DNA of 64,000 nt from Tillandsia leiboldiana (GCA_029204045.2 CM055065.1:51489020-51553019); one strand, 5' to 3'; positions 24,961 to 36,600 are shown, numbered from the stretch's first letter. Numbers and translations: made by a program. Notes: generated from the letters alone by a model not told the origin.

Positions 24961-26988
24961 CAATCATATATACTAGCCGTTGAAGGTTCCAATCATTTGA
25001 AGTTCTCGTTTTATTTCTTTATCTAAAGTCATGGGACACAAACTCAAAGAATTAATACCACCCACTGCAGAGAGTTCGATTACTATGCTATCAACAGTAC
25101 AAAGCACTTTATATTATTAAATTTTTCATCATTATATTTATTTTTCTAATTATTTTTACTTCTTAGATCATATTATTTTTTCAACCATCCACTAAATTTA
25201 AGGGATCCACTATCATTCTAACCATACATCTACTCATCCAAAGGTCAAAAATCTAATAACACCAAAGACTGCTATCAATAGCATAATAATCTAGTTCTAC
25301 TATATATATAGAAAGAGAGAGAAAATCTGGCTTCGGTATTTTTAAAAGCACCAAGTTTTTGGTGCTTGTAAATTTTTTTACTATTTAATTAAATCTTTGA
25401 TTAATTCCACACATTTAATTATATTATTTCACCAACGATCCATTAAATTCTAAAGGATCATTATCATTCTAACCACACATTACTATATTCAAGGACTATC
25501 ACCAAGCACTTGGTGCTATCAAATTTTTTACCATTATATCTATCCATTTGATCAAATATTTAATAGGAGATATAATCTTTTAAAATTTTTATTTTACTAT
25601 AGACCTCTCAATTTGTTTGATTTGAGACAGTTAATGATACTTTAACTTTAAATTTTAAGCTAATTATTTGAATATAATTATAGTTGAGAGAATATCATGA
25701 AATATATTAATTAACAATGCAAGAAAAATAACATATTCAAATTTTGAAATTAAAATATTATTGACTAATTTAAATCGAATAAATTGAACGGTTGGATTGT
25801 AAAATCGAAGCTACGAAAGATTAAATAGCAGAATCAAAATAGTTTATAGTTTAAATAAATTTTGTATGTCTTTACTGATCATAAATCATGTTCTCTATGT
25901 GAAAAGAAGTGCTCTATATAAGATGTTAGATTACTTTACTCCCACTAGAAGGAACAATTAACTCCTACCGCAGACAAAATTCCCTCCAATTAAGGAATGT
26001 TTAATCTCGTACGTTTGATGCTTTTTCTTATTTAATCACTAATTAATTAACCTAGGCCATTAGGAAAAACTTTGTTTATTAATCTCTCTTTAAGTGCTTG
26101 ATAGGTATATAACATAAATGTGTTGATACCATGCTATAATTAATGCATATTAAAGTAATATTACTAGAAAGTTTACTTGGGGAAGAGCAAAGCTTATATA
26201 TGTGCACCATGAAGTGCTTTTGCAAAAGTCCTTGAGGATATATTTCTTTATTCCTTAGATGAAATATCATTTGCTTAATTATTTGCAAAAGCTTAATTTA
26301 GCCAATCAGTGAGAACTTAAAGTGCTAAGTGATGGAATTAATGAGCTAATTAATGCTTAATTAAATTCTAATTAAGATCCTAACAACATGCAGGTTTTGG
26401 TCCTCATACCTTGATTTTCATTTTTTTTTTTGGTTTGTAAATAACAACTCATTAAGGAGTAGTGAATATATGTGGCGACACACAGCAGGATTGAGTTGGA
26501 AAGTTCTTCCCATTCTCATTGTTATTAATGAGAGCACACTGAGTTACTTAAAAGATATAAAATTAAACAATGTTTAACTAGTAAGTAACAATACTATTGT
26601 GCTAAATATGTATTTCAATTATATTTGATTAGTTTTAGCAACTTTTAAGAAATCATTAATAAAATATTACCTTATTGCCTTTTTAAGAAATTATTTACTG
26701 TCTCACTAAATCATTCTTGTATTTCTTTATTATTGGATTAAGTTGGGATATGCGCATATATATTTCCAGTAAAAAAGCAAAATAGCATGCACCTTTAACT
26801 AGCAAACTACAACTAATTTTTTTCAAGTGAAATATTTTAGTTAAACTGATAAGCCGTAACGTAAATGGTAAAGGAGTTGATGATTAATTAGTATTCAATG
26901 TTCTGAGTTCAAAACTTAAAAACTTAATTGCTTCTCATTCTCAGCTAAGTTTATTTTTTTAAAAAAATTAACAAATCGAATAGCATAT
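24961..26988. other. AT-rich intergenic DNA with MITE-like repeats
   Basis: No exon is supported. Two related MITE-like blocks lie at 25071-25560 (separate entry). The rest is AT-rich, ending in the target site of the LINE at 26989. Confidence 0.5.
25071..25560. repeat. Two adjacent, diverged MITE-like repeats
   Basis: The first block (25071-25300) opens gagttcgattactatgctat and closes with gctatcaatagcataataat then ctagttctac, an imperfect inverted match of 35-40 bases. The second (about 25308-25560) follows a TATATATAGAAAGAGAGAG tract and shares internal phrases with the first, such as atcattctaaccacacat against atcattctaaccatacat. The gctatcaatagca subterminal motif is the one found in the 32738-32975 element. 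Confidence 0.55.
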
Positions 26989-27005
26989 ATGTTGTCTTTC
27001 TCTCT
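26989..27005. repeat. LINE target-site duplication, left copy
   Basis: ATGTTGTCTTTCTCTCT is identical to 29151-29167 on the other side of the LINE. A 17-bp perfect duplication is the mark of target-primed reverse transcription. Confidence 0.9.
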
Positions 27006-27098
27006 TTTTTTTTTTTTTTTTTTGAGGAGAAGGTAGCTTGCTACCGCTTCATTCATAAGGGGATGAACTAGGCAACAGGGGAAGGCAACAGGGCCTTG

Positions 27099-27142
<44 letters not shown>

Positions 27143-29150
27143 TCCGCTTAAAATCTATAAAATAAAACCTCCCTACCGAAACAAGTCAGGCCTCCAGTTG
27201 AGCCCACCGGTTCCGATACTCTCTGGCCTCCCTAAGGATACAGCCCACCGTCCTCTTCCGCTTATCAAAGACTCTCCCATTGCGCTCGAGCCAAATCGTC
27301 CACCAAATCGAAGCTAGTCCACTAAGTTCTTTAGCGCTTGAGGATCCACCTCTCTGGCAGCAGTTGCTCCAAACCGCTGTTACGGACGGGGAGTTGTTAA
27401 TCGTAGCCATGTTCAGGTGGGAGGCTTGTAGAATGCGTCTAGAAAGCTGGCAGTGTAAGAACAAGTGGTCCACTGTCTCCAGTTCGTCTGAGCACAATAC
27501 GCAGGATCCGTCTCCAGTCCACCCCCTTTTGAGCAGATTATCCTTGGTCTTGATCCTAGATCTTAGAGTTAGCCAGCAGAAGATTTTGACCTTAAGAGGG
27601 ATTTTCAACTTCCAGATTCCCCGGAAGCTGGGATCGGAAACCCCACCGTTTTCGATGAAGAGGTACAGAGATTTGACCGAAAACCTCTCGGATTGTGTCC
27701 ACCTCCATCGTACATCATCATCCGAAAGCGAGGTTATAATAGTCGCGACCGTTGCCTTGAAAAGGGCTACCGTCACCTCGTCCGTCGAGTTGCCAGGGGT
27801 GGCCCCCCTTAGGATATGTCCCCACTTCCATCCGCTCCCCCCCCAACAGTCGGAAACTCTAATTCTTTTTCCCCTAACAGCGGCAAAAATTGTTGGGAAG
27901 AGGGTGCTTAGGGGCGCATGGGCTGCCCAGATGTCCGTCCAGAAGCGAACCCGCCGACCGTCTCCTATCGAGTAGGAGAGTCCACAACGGAAGATATCCC
28001 TTGTGGCTAAGACATTGCGCCACCACTGTGACAGTGGCCTGAAGGAAGCCCCTTCGCTCAACGGCTTTCTCCGTCCGTAATAGATCCCTTTTAAGAGAGG
28101 GCCCCACAGCAGGCTTTTGTCTGCGAGAAATTTCCACCACCACTTGGCAAGGAGTGCCACATTCATGCTCTCTATGTTCAGGACTCCTAACCCTCCCTCA
28201 GCCGTGCTCCTGCAGACCGTCTTCCAATTTACCAGGCAATGCCCCCCTTTGGTTGAGGTTGCCCCTTTCCAGAAGAAAGCGCGTCTTAGTCCCTCCAAAC
28301 GCGCGACAACCCATTTGGGCGCCTTGAACATGGAGAGATAGTAAAGTGGGAGATTCGACAGCACAGAGTTCACCAAGACCAGCCTGCCTCCCTGGGATAA
28401 TAATTTGGCTTGCCACCCTTCTACCCGCGCCTCAAGTTTGCCGATAACCCGCCACCAGTCGTCTTTAGCCAGCGCTTTGTCAGAAAGCGGGAACCCGAGG
28501 TAGGATATCGGTAGAGTCCCCAACTTACAACCCAGAATGTTTGCAAGTCTCGCCCCTCTATTGGTCCGTCTACCAAGATAAAAAAGTTCAGTCTTCTCAC
28601 AGTTGACCTTCAGCCCGGCGGCCCAATCGAACAGCTTCCAGATGAAGAGCAGATTGTTGATCTGTTGCTTTTTTGCGCCGCAAAAGAAGAGGGTGTCGTC
28701 CGCGTATTGTATAATGGAGACTTTTGAGGCCGGTGTGGGACCCACCCCCCTCAGTAAGCCGTTTTTAACTGCCCGCTCCGTCATTCTGGTTAAACATTCC
28801 GCAACCAATATGAACAGATAGGGGGACAGTGGGTCCCCTTGCCTAAGCCCCCTATGCGTCTTAAGCCAATTTGTAGGGGTGCCGTTCACAAGGGCTGATA
28901 CCTTGGCGTTACACACGCACTGCTTTATCCATCCGCACCATCTGTCGTTTGCCCCCATCCCAGACAGCGCCATGAAGATGAAGTCCCATAGGACCATGTC
29001 GAACGCCTTCTCAAAGTCGGCTTTAATCCCCACAACTTCGAGCCCGGATTTTGCTGACCAGTTAACCACTTCAGTAGCCGTCGCGAAGGAGTCAAGAATC
29101 GACCTGCCTTTAAGGAAAGCAGATTGCCGTTTTTAAGGAAAGCCATGAAG
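27006..29150 (-). mobile_element. 5'-truncated LINE with poly-A tail, recent insertion
   Basis: The element lies on the minus strand, with its tail complement as a T run at about 27006-27023 and a 5' truncation at about 29150. Near the tail are a GGTAGC-TT-GCTACC stem (27032-27045) and a 42-base homopolymer (27099-27140). The 17-bp perfect target duplication and the open reverse-transcriptase frame point to a young insertion. At the 5' junction the phrase tttaaggaaagc is repeated (about 29110 and 29133), so a few extra bases were added or copied twice where reverse transcription stopped. Confidence 0.92.
27186..29135 (-). CDS. LINE ORF2 fragment: reverse transcriptase plus zf-RVT
   Basis: The minus-strand frame is open from the truncation point near 29135 to the TGA at 27186, about 650 codons without a stop. 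From the N-terminal side: SAFLKGRSILDSFATATEVV, then IKADFEKAFD with the first catalytic Asp, LRQGDPLSPYLF, IQYADDTLFFC with the YADD catalytic box, then the thumb, and the C-terminal zf-RVT domain (RWRWTQSERFSVKSLYLF, CVLCSDELETVDHLFLHC, SIWWTIWLERNGRVFDKR). The endonuclease and the first part of the polymerase are missing because of 5' truncation, so this copy cannot move by itself. The first codon of the visible frame is not a true start. Confidence 0.9.
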
Positions 29151-29167
29151 ATGTTGTCTTTCTCTCT
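29151..29167. repeat. LINE target-site duplication, right copy
   Basis: Identical 17 bases to 26989-27005. A (TA)n tract follows directly. Confidence 0.9.
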
Positions 29168-29298
29168 AATATATATATATATATAGTTTATGAGCACTGC
29201 AAATTCCATAAACCAAAATAGGTATCCAATTAACCCTTCAAAATATTCAAAAAAATATCATTTTTTAACAAAAAAAAGTAGAAATTTTTCTTAAAATG

Positions 29299-29303
29299 AA
29301 AAA
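29299..29303 (-). terminator. RNA polymerase III terminator of tRNA-Ser
   Basis: Five T residues on the minus strand begin two bases after the tRNA 3' end, the usual pol III stop. Confidence 0.7.
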
Positions 29304-29304
29304 T

Positions 29305-29386
29305 CGTCGACAGCAGGATTCGAACCTGCGCGGGCAAAGCCCAGCAGATTTCTAGTCTGCCTCCTTAACCACTCGGACATATCGAC
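29305..29386 (-). tRNA. tRNA-Ser (anticodon AGA)
   Basis: 82 bases folding as a class II tRNA: acceptor arm GTCGATA paired with TGTCGAC (one T-G pair), discriminator G, anticodon stem GCAGA/TCTGC around loop CTAGAAA, a long variable arm, and T-arm with GGTTCGAATCC, which is also a perfect pol III B box. The A box is TGTCCGAGTGG. No intron. It lies about 140 bases from the LINE, and nothing suggests damage. Confidence 0.95.
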
Positions 29387-31048
29387 CACTGGAAACTGAA
29401 TTTAATTTATTTTATTTATTCAAATTAAAAATTTTATCTATAGCAAAAGTAGAAGATTCAAAATTTAAGCTTCTATTTATTGGATTCTGAAGCTAGATTA
29501 TTTCAGATATTTTGTTTGTAAAAATATTTAACTTCTACTTATCTAGTAGAGATGCTAAATGCCTATATGCTATCTCAAGCGAAACCGTTCAAACTGTATA
29601 ACACACAAATTTGAGCTTAAATCCAACCTGAGAGAGAATAGTGTATAAGCTTCTGGTTCATGAATCCAATAAAGTTTGTTTTGTTTTCATGGAATATATT
29701 AATGAAATTTAAGAGTGGGTGGGAGATATGCATTTCCATCTCTAGCTGTGGTCCTAGTTGATGCAGTTTGTTATCTCTATTAATTGTTTCTGCATATAGA
29801 GTTTCTTTGGATGCTAAAGCTCTATTAATTGTTGCTGCATATAGAGTTTCTTTGGATGCTAAAGTGCCGTGGCATGTGATCGCACCAAAAATTTACCGGC
29901 ACAGTATGATACGGTGCATGTCAGACTGTATTTATACGTGTCGGTCGTAAAAAATACATGTGTATTGATATATAATAGTATGAAATATTTATTTTTTTTA
30001 GCAACAAAATATTCCGATTATTTATTATATATATATTTATTATTTTTTAAAAAAAAATATTGAAAAAATTACTTATCAATACAAAGAAAAGTGAATCTTG
30101 AACTATATAATCAGCACGGGAGCTATATAGTATCGATATCTTATTGACACAATACAACAAAATAGATACAGATCATACCGATAGACATTTAAATTATTGA
30201 TTTGATATATATCTTCTTGTTAGTGATGTGATTGTAAACTTATTCTCAATCCTAGATTTTTAAATTTAAAATAATTTATTAATGACTTTACAAAATAGAG
30301 AAACTGTTCCATAAATTTAACAACAGTTTCAAAACAGCTTCTCTACGCAGAAAGCAAAAGCTATATTCCCAACAAAGAAGATAACCAAAATTTGTGACAA
30401 GAGTACTAGAAAGGGAGAGCATGAAGTTGCAGTAAGATTCTTGGGTCAAGAAACAAAGGACCTATTTTGAAGCTTCCACTCCAAGTTTCCAACAGGATGA
30501 CCAAAATTTTTCAGGATTAACAAGAAAAAATTATCATAGCTTTCTGAATTGCAACTCTATTCAGAAAGCAGACATGTAGAAGCCTTTTATTTTTCTGCAT
30601 GAATTAGTCAAATTTCAGCACTACTAATTATTTTGCTTTTCATATATACTGCAGGATAATACATGCTTTTACATTGATAATTTACTACTTATCAACAACT
30701 GCATGCTGATATTGATTTATTAGAAATTAAATTTAAAAAACAAAAAAAGTTGGAACTTCAATATTTGATCAAGAGAATCATGATTCTTCAAATATAAATT
30801 ATTATTCTTCTTTAGCATGAGTACAAATCATTATTCCACCTATCATTCTAATTCAGAAGAAAAAAAAAGGTATTGAAAATCAAAAAGGAAATTAAAGATA
30901 AGAAAATTGTTCATCATCAATTATCTGTAAATTAGAAAGAGAGAGAGAGAGAGGCGGGGGAGCGATTACAATTGCATGAGAACTTTGAGTTGTTGTTGTT
31001 GTAGCACAAATCAAAATGTGTATAAGTGATCATCATGCAATATTGCAA
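29387..31048. other. AT-rich intergenic DNA with a 45-bp tandem duplication
   Basis: No gene is supported. A 45-base unit is tandemly duplicated at 29775-29819 and 29820-29864 with one mismatch. A (GA)n tract lies at about 30938-30955. Sequence just left of 31049 is the likely 3' UTR of the EF-hand gene. Confidence 0.6.
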
Positions 31049-31378
31049 CTACATCCCAAGAATAACCTCTTCAAACATCTGTTGGGATCCTTGCATGAGC
31101 TCAGGGCTGAGCCTGACCATAAGAATGCAAAACTCCATCTGATCCAAGGCCCCATCCCCATCCAGGTCCCCTTCCCCTATCATCCCCATCAGCTCCTCAT
31201 CATCCAACCCTTCGAGCCCCAGCCTCCCCGCATTCCTCCTCAAGCTCTCCGGCGTTATCACGCCGCTATCGCAGTCCATCAGAAGCCGAAACCCCTTGCA
31301 CAGCTCCTCGACGAGCCCTTCTGCGCCGAGCTTCTGCGCCATCGAGGGGAGGAAATCCTCAAACCCCAATGAATCCAT
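31049..31378 (-). CDS. Small single-EF-hand calcium-binding protein, KIC/PBP1-like
   Basis: One exon, 109 residues, starting at MDSLGFEDFLPSMAQKLG. A textbook 12-residue EF-hand loop lies at 71-82 (D71-L-D73-G-D75-G-A-L-D79-Q-M-E82) followed by FCILMVRLSP. An earlier DCDSGVITPESL segment (35-46) looks like a degenerate partner loop. Length, single functional loop and the MFEEVILGM tail match the plant group containing KIC (binds the kinesin-like KCBP) and PBP1 (binds the kinase PINOID). A role as a small cytosolic calcium sensor follows from the family; the partner cannot be read from sequence. Intronless genes are usual in this group. Confidence 0.9.
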   Translation of the reverse strand: MDSLGFEDFLPSMAQKLGAEGLVEELCKGFRLLMDCDSGVITPESLRRNAGRLGLEGLDDEELMGMIGEGDLDGDGALDQMEFCILMVRLSPELMQGSQQMFEEVILGM

Positions 31379-32655
31379 ATTTAATCAAGCTTTGCGTGTG
31401 AGATAGAGGAGAGGAAAGAGGAGGAGGAGAACTTAAATAAGAAGGGGTAATGGAGAAGATGTTCTTGGAAGGAGTAGTGTGCATATAGATATAGATGCAA
31501 CATGCCAACCAAGGTACAGGTAATGTGTTTGAAGGGGTTTTAATTAAAAGGTGGTGGTTGATGGGGGTTTAATTTGTTCACATATTTAGCTTCGTGTATG
31601 GCTTTAATTGGTTTCTGGGAAGTTGCATGGTTTCTTCCATTTCTCTGCATGGTTCTTTGCTTGCAATTTTGTGGTTTGACGCCCCAGCCGCAATTTATCT
31701 AACAATTGAGTCCTTATGCCCATACATTCACACTTATATTTTTCATGAAACATTTTTTTTCACCATGTCATGGATCCAATGTCACACCCTATTAGAGTAC
31801 TAAAGCATTAGCTAGTGTTAATTATATAAAGTATTACTATATATATATGCACTGCTAATTTAATTTAGGACTAACTTTTGTAATAAAGCTTCTCTCTCAC
31901 TCCCTCTCTCTTCCCCACACCCCCTTCCAAAAAAAAAAAAAAAAAAGCAACAATGACTCAACATATACTATTGAAAGAAAGGAATAATAAAAAAACTTAA
32001 GCTTAGGAATTAAGCTAAAATAAAGAATATTGGAGGGAAGAGAATTTAGAACTTTAGAAAAGGGCCATCTTGGATTCTTCACTGGAGTAAGAGAGTATAA
32101 GCACTTCTTAGTACATTATTTTAAACAAGCCAACAAAAAGGCCATGTTCTCTCTTCTTGATGAAGCTGTGAAGGGTGAGGAAGGCTCCTCCAAATCAATA
32201 TATTAGTCCTCCCCCACAAACAGAAACTTCTTAAGCTGTACTCTTTATGTATTTGCAAACTTATAGATCACATAAATCATCTCTATTCATGAGTTTGAAG
32301 TACTCAATAGCTCGATCGCAACTTAATTGTGATCGACTCCATTGCTAAACTGCTTGTACTTGGAATACTTATAAACTGTGCTACCAGTACTGTAATATAA
32401 TGTTATTGATCTCAAGTCGAAAAATTTAAAGTAACCTATTATATATATCTCAGAAATTAGACTTTTTCTTCTTCATCATCATCATCATGTTGATGATATT
32501 AATTGATCATCATTAATTAACTAATGGGTAAGCTTACTACCATAATTAATTTGCTCAACTAGCTAGTTTCTTTAAACTAGAATCACTACTTTATCTTCCT
32601 TTCTAATAACATAAGAATAATCCCGTATAGAATAATAACTAGAGGAGTAAAAATA

Positions 32656-32658
<3 letters not shown>
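31379..32658. other. Intergenic DNA, promoter side of the EF-hand gene
   Basis: The first 60 bases hold the purine-rich leader and a TTATTTAAG minus-strand TATA-like motif near 31432. Further right are CT tracts and an A run at about 31928-31946. I see no gene. Confidence 0.5.

Positions 32659-32737
<79 letters not shown>
32659..32737. repeat. (TA)n microsatellite, 79 bp
   Basis: Uninterrupted AT repeat that runs into GAG at the left end of the fold-back element. Confidence 0.95.
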
Positions 32738-32740
<3 letters not shown>

Positions 32741-32970
32741 TTGTGCTGGAATGCTACTGATAGCACCAGCCCAACTTTGCCACCCATTTTATAGTTTTTG
32801 GATCGCATTGAGATTCGTGCAAATTCTTTAATTAAAAAGAAAAGCTTTTTACTTTTTACTTTTTTTTTTTTCTTTTTTTCATTAAAGAACCTCCACGAAT
32901 CTCAATACGATCCAAAGGCTATAAAATGGGTGGCAAAGTTGGGCTGGTGCTATCAATAGCATTCCAGCAC

Positions 32971-32975
<5 letters not shown>
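32738..32975. mobile_element. 238-bp fold-back MITE with microsatellite ends
   Basis: The left arm starts gagttgtgctggaatgcta and the right arm ends tagcattccagcacaactc. The arms match for about 83 bases with few differences and continue more loosely (aaattctttaat against attaaagaacct). The loop is T-rich. The outside is (TA)n on the left and (CT)n-(TA)n on the right, so the same microsatellite type occurs at both ends in mirrored order. No coding capacity. Confidence 0.85.

Positions 32976-33023
<48 letters not shown>
32976..33023. repeat. (CT)n then (TA)n microsatellite
   Basis: Mirror image of the left-hand TA-GA boundary of the fold-back MITE. Confidence 0.85.
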
Positions 33024-33260
33024 CTAATGGGCCAGAATATTTACTTTAGCTGAAGCCCAGTTTAGATTATAAAATTTTATTGGGCCAAACTTAATGGGCC
33101 GGGCCTCGGATTCTAGTTGGTCCTAACCCAACTCACCACAAACACAGTGAGACCTGTCAACGCGGCGAAACCGTCTCGAGCCGCGGCGGCGTAGCGCGTT
33201 TCCGTCGGCGCAAGCGCGGCGGATGTCGCCTTCGACCACCCCGTTTGATACCTCAACAGA

Positions 33261-33275
33261 TTAGGGTTAGGGTTT
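33261..33275 (+). promoter_or_regulatory. Telo-box-like repeat upstream of a candidate leader exon
   Basis: TTAGGGTTAGGGTTT, 66 bases before an ATG at 33341. The orientation is the reverse of the classic AAACCCTAA box relative to the plus-strand gene. Confidence 0.4.
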
Positions 33276-33340
33276 CTTCTGTACTCGTTCTCTTCTTCTT
33301 CTTCGTCTTCTTTTTCTTCGTTTTCTCGAAGTCGTCGGTA

Positions 33341-33673
33341 ATGGCGCTTAGGGTTTTGTTGGGGCCTCGCGGATGGAGGAGACCAATCTCCGGGTCGTCG
33401 TTCTCCGTAAAGGATACGAGTGTGGTAAGCTAAAAGGGTCCCTATCCATGGAGACTTAACGAAATAAAGCTTAACCATTCATCTGACCCTTCCCTTTGAC
33501 TAACGCAGGAAATGGCGAATGGCGAACATCTCATCACCTTCGCCCCAATCAATGCCTTGACTATACCCCAACGAAGAAGAAGAAGAAGAAGAAGAAATGG
33601 AGATCGTCCACAATATCTTCGGCATTTCGCCTTGACAAGTCAGCTTGATCTTGGATTCAACCATCCATGGTGA
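33341..33673 (+). other. Candidate small exons and overlapping upstream ORF before the first SD1 kinase
   Basis: An ATG at 33341 opens MALRVLLGPRGWRRPISG and reaches a good donor (GTG|GTAAGC, near 33425). An acceptor (TAACGCAG, ending 33508) leads to GAAATGGCGAATGG in the same phase. The frame from either ATG (33341 spliced, or 33512 alone) stops at TGA 33671-33673, seven bases into the kinase reading frame that begins at 33667. If these bases are in the kinase mRNA, this is a 53-codon upstream ORF overlapping the main start. It could instead be a remnant of an unrelated gene. I do not recognise the peptide. Confidence 0.35.
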
Positions 33674-36600
33674 GAAGAAGAAGAAGCAGCAGCTTCAGGT
33701 TTATTACTCTGCTTCATCTGATTGCTGTATTTGCTGCTTTGACATCTCGATGTTCGTGTTCGACCACGGACTCTCTGTTACCTAGCCAACCTCTTCGGGA
33801 CGGCAAAACACTGGTTTCCGCAAGCGGAATCTTCGCGCTCGGCTTCTTTAGCCCTGCCAATGCCACTAACCGATACGTCGGAATATGGTACAACGGAATT
33901 GCGAACGGAACTGTAGTGTGGGTTGCCAACAGAAACAGTCCCTTGATCGATACTTCCGGCTCTCTTGTTATCAACGACTTGAACGGCGAGCTGATGGTCG
34001 TGGATGGCAAGGGAAGTTCCACCCCGTTGGCGAGCGCCGGAATGAGAGACACAAAGGCCACCATCTTGGACTCTGGCAATTTCGTGTTGAGTGAAAGCAG
34101 CAATTCGTCGAACATACTGTGGCAGAGCTTTGATGACCCTACTGATACCTGGCTGCCTGGCATGAAGATCGGCCTCTTCGGCCCGCAAAACCGGCTATTA
34201 ACTTCGTGGAAGAGCATCAATGATCCTTCTCCAGGAGATTTCTCTTTTGGCGTTGATCCGTGCAGCGGGGAGCAACTCTTCATCTGGCGGAACGAGACGG
34301 TTTACTGGACCTCCGGAAAACACATCGGGAATCCATCTTTTACAATTAGTTCTGTATCTTTTGAATTTGTCCGTCTCACCGAAATTGAGATGTACTTCAC
34401 GTACACTTTTGATGTTGAAGACGTTCCATCCAGGCTCGTGATTGACTCAGTGGGACAAATCCAGTGGCTAACATGGATAAAGGATGATGAGGGATGGCTT
34501 CTAAATTGGACTCTGCCAAGGTCCTTCTGTGATGTGTATAATGCCTGTGGATCATTTGGCATCTGCGACTCATTAGTATATCCCGTGTGTTCGTGCTTGA
34601 CGGGTTTCGTACCAGAGTCTCCGACAGATTTGAACTATCCGGGTTTGACTGGATGCACTAGGATGGCAAGTCTACAATGTGGGAGTGGTGGCGGAGAGAT
34701 CGATATATTTGCTGAGATGTCCAATATGGTTTTTCCTCTGAATCCACAAGTATTTTATGTTGGGAGGGCCGAAGAATGCGAATCAGCATGCCTGAACAAC
34801 TGTACTTGTACTGCTTATGCCATGCTAGCAAAGTGCAACTTGTGGCATGGAGAACTTATGAACTTGAAGATACTTTCTCCAGGTGATTACAATGATTCCA
34901 ACGTTACAAACAGAACTATTTATATTCGTCTTGCCGCATCAGAGTTAGAATCTACAGGTAAGATAAAAACATTCCTTACAGAATTGAGCGTGGATAAGTG
35001 TCCATTCTAATATCTGTTAGCTGAGATTGATTGATGCTGTGAGTATCAGGAAGATCACTCTTACTGATCTTGAAATGTTTTTGCAGAATGATTGAGAATG
35101 AAATTGTATCCTTTGCTTCTTTCCTTAGAGCTGGCAATTTACTTGATATTAAATCACTCAAACGCTCCATTTTTACGTGCAGGGGACAAGAGGAAGAAGA
35201 GGAAGATCCTTATTGTTGGTATCACAACAACTCTCTCGTTTGTCGTCTTTTGCTCTCTGTTTTGTCTTATGTGGACCAGAAGACGCAGAAATACAGGTAA
35301 TCAACGGTAGGAAGATAAATAAGTGCAAGCTAGGGCATCTTAGTGCCTCTTTGACAGCATGCATAACTTGAAAAGAGATTTCATTTTTTTTATTCAGGGA
35401 GAAAGGAATTGTATGGCCAACAGTCAGTAATCACTTTAAGCACTACTGAAGCAATTAGGCTTTGGGAGACTGAGGAGAGGGGATCTCAATTCTCCATGTT
35501 TGATTTCCGTCGCATTGCTAATGCCACGAATAACTTTTCAGCTGAGAACAAACTTGGAGAGGGTGGGTTTGGACCTGTCTACAAGGTAATGTATGTTTGT
35601 TTGTGTTATACCCTTTGAGAAATGGATGTCTTAAAAAGAGCAAATGCTTGGATATATGCCATTTCTGAACCCCTTATTTCTAGTGTTTCATGTGAGAGCA
35701 GTTATTGGAGTTCTAACTAGAAGGGAAGGGTGTATATACATATACTTTGTAATTGCTGACATTTTTACATGCTCCTTATCAACTAATTACCACTTCCCTG
35801 AGTAAACAAAAGATATATATTGAACAAGATTTTGATCCATCCAAATAGGCCATTCAGATATAATTGGGTCACAAACATATCGATGCCTATGAATATATAC
35901 CAGTTTTAGTTACAGAGTTATAATATCTTTTGACTCCATCTCATAAGCGTGCTTGATCGTTTTGATCCATAAGGATTGTCTAAGAACAAAAAGAAGATGA
36001 GTTTGAGATTTTGTCATTTCTACAATTAGTATGAGGATAAAAATTGCAATCTTAGATGACGGCTTATACTACAGTTTGATGGACTAGAAGGGCTAGCGGA
36101 TAAACTTTTGTATTGCCATTTCTTTCAACTCTGCAACTGATGACGGTAAGCATTATCCCAAATACTATGTAATTTATCTTTTCTGTAACCTACAAAATGC
36201 TGATTGTACATGATATAAACCTCCTTGTATCTGCTAACATCTTAATTAGTCTCTTATAGTGGCATCCCTTATTAGGCAACACACACAATGTTTTTTGCAA
36301 TATTGCAACAGTCAAAAATTCAGTTACTTGTTTTCAAGAGAGAGAGAGAGAGAGAGAAGGAAATACACACTGTTAATATGGGCTTCAACTAGTATTCGAA
36401 ACATAATCACATATTGTTGTTGCTTTACAAAACTTATTTCAGGGCTTGTTGCCAGAGGGGCGGGACATCGCAGTTAAAAGACTTGCTGCACATTCAGGAC
36501 AAGGTCTAGTGGAATTTAAGAATGAGATTCTACTTATAGCCAAGCTTCAGCACAGAAATTTGGTTAGGCTCCTGGGTTGTTGCATTCAAGGAGAAGAAAA

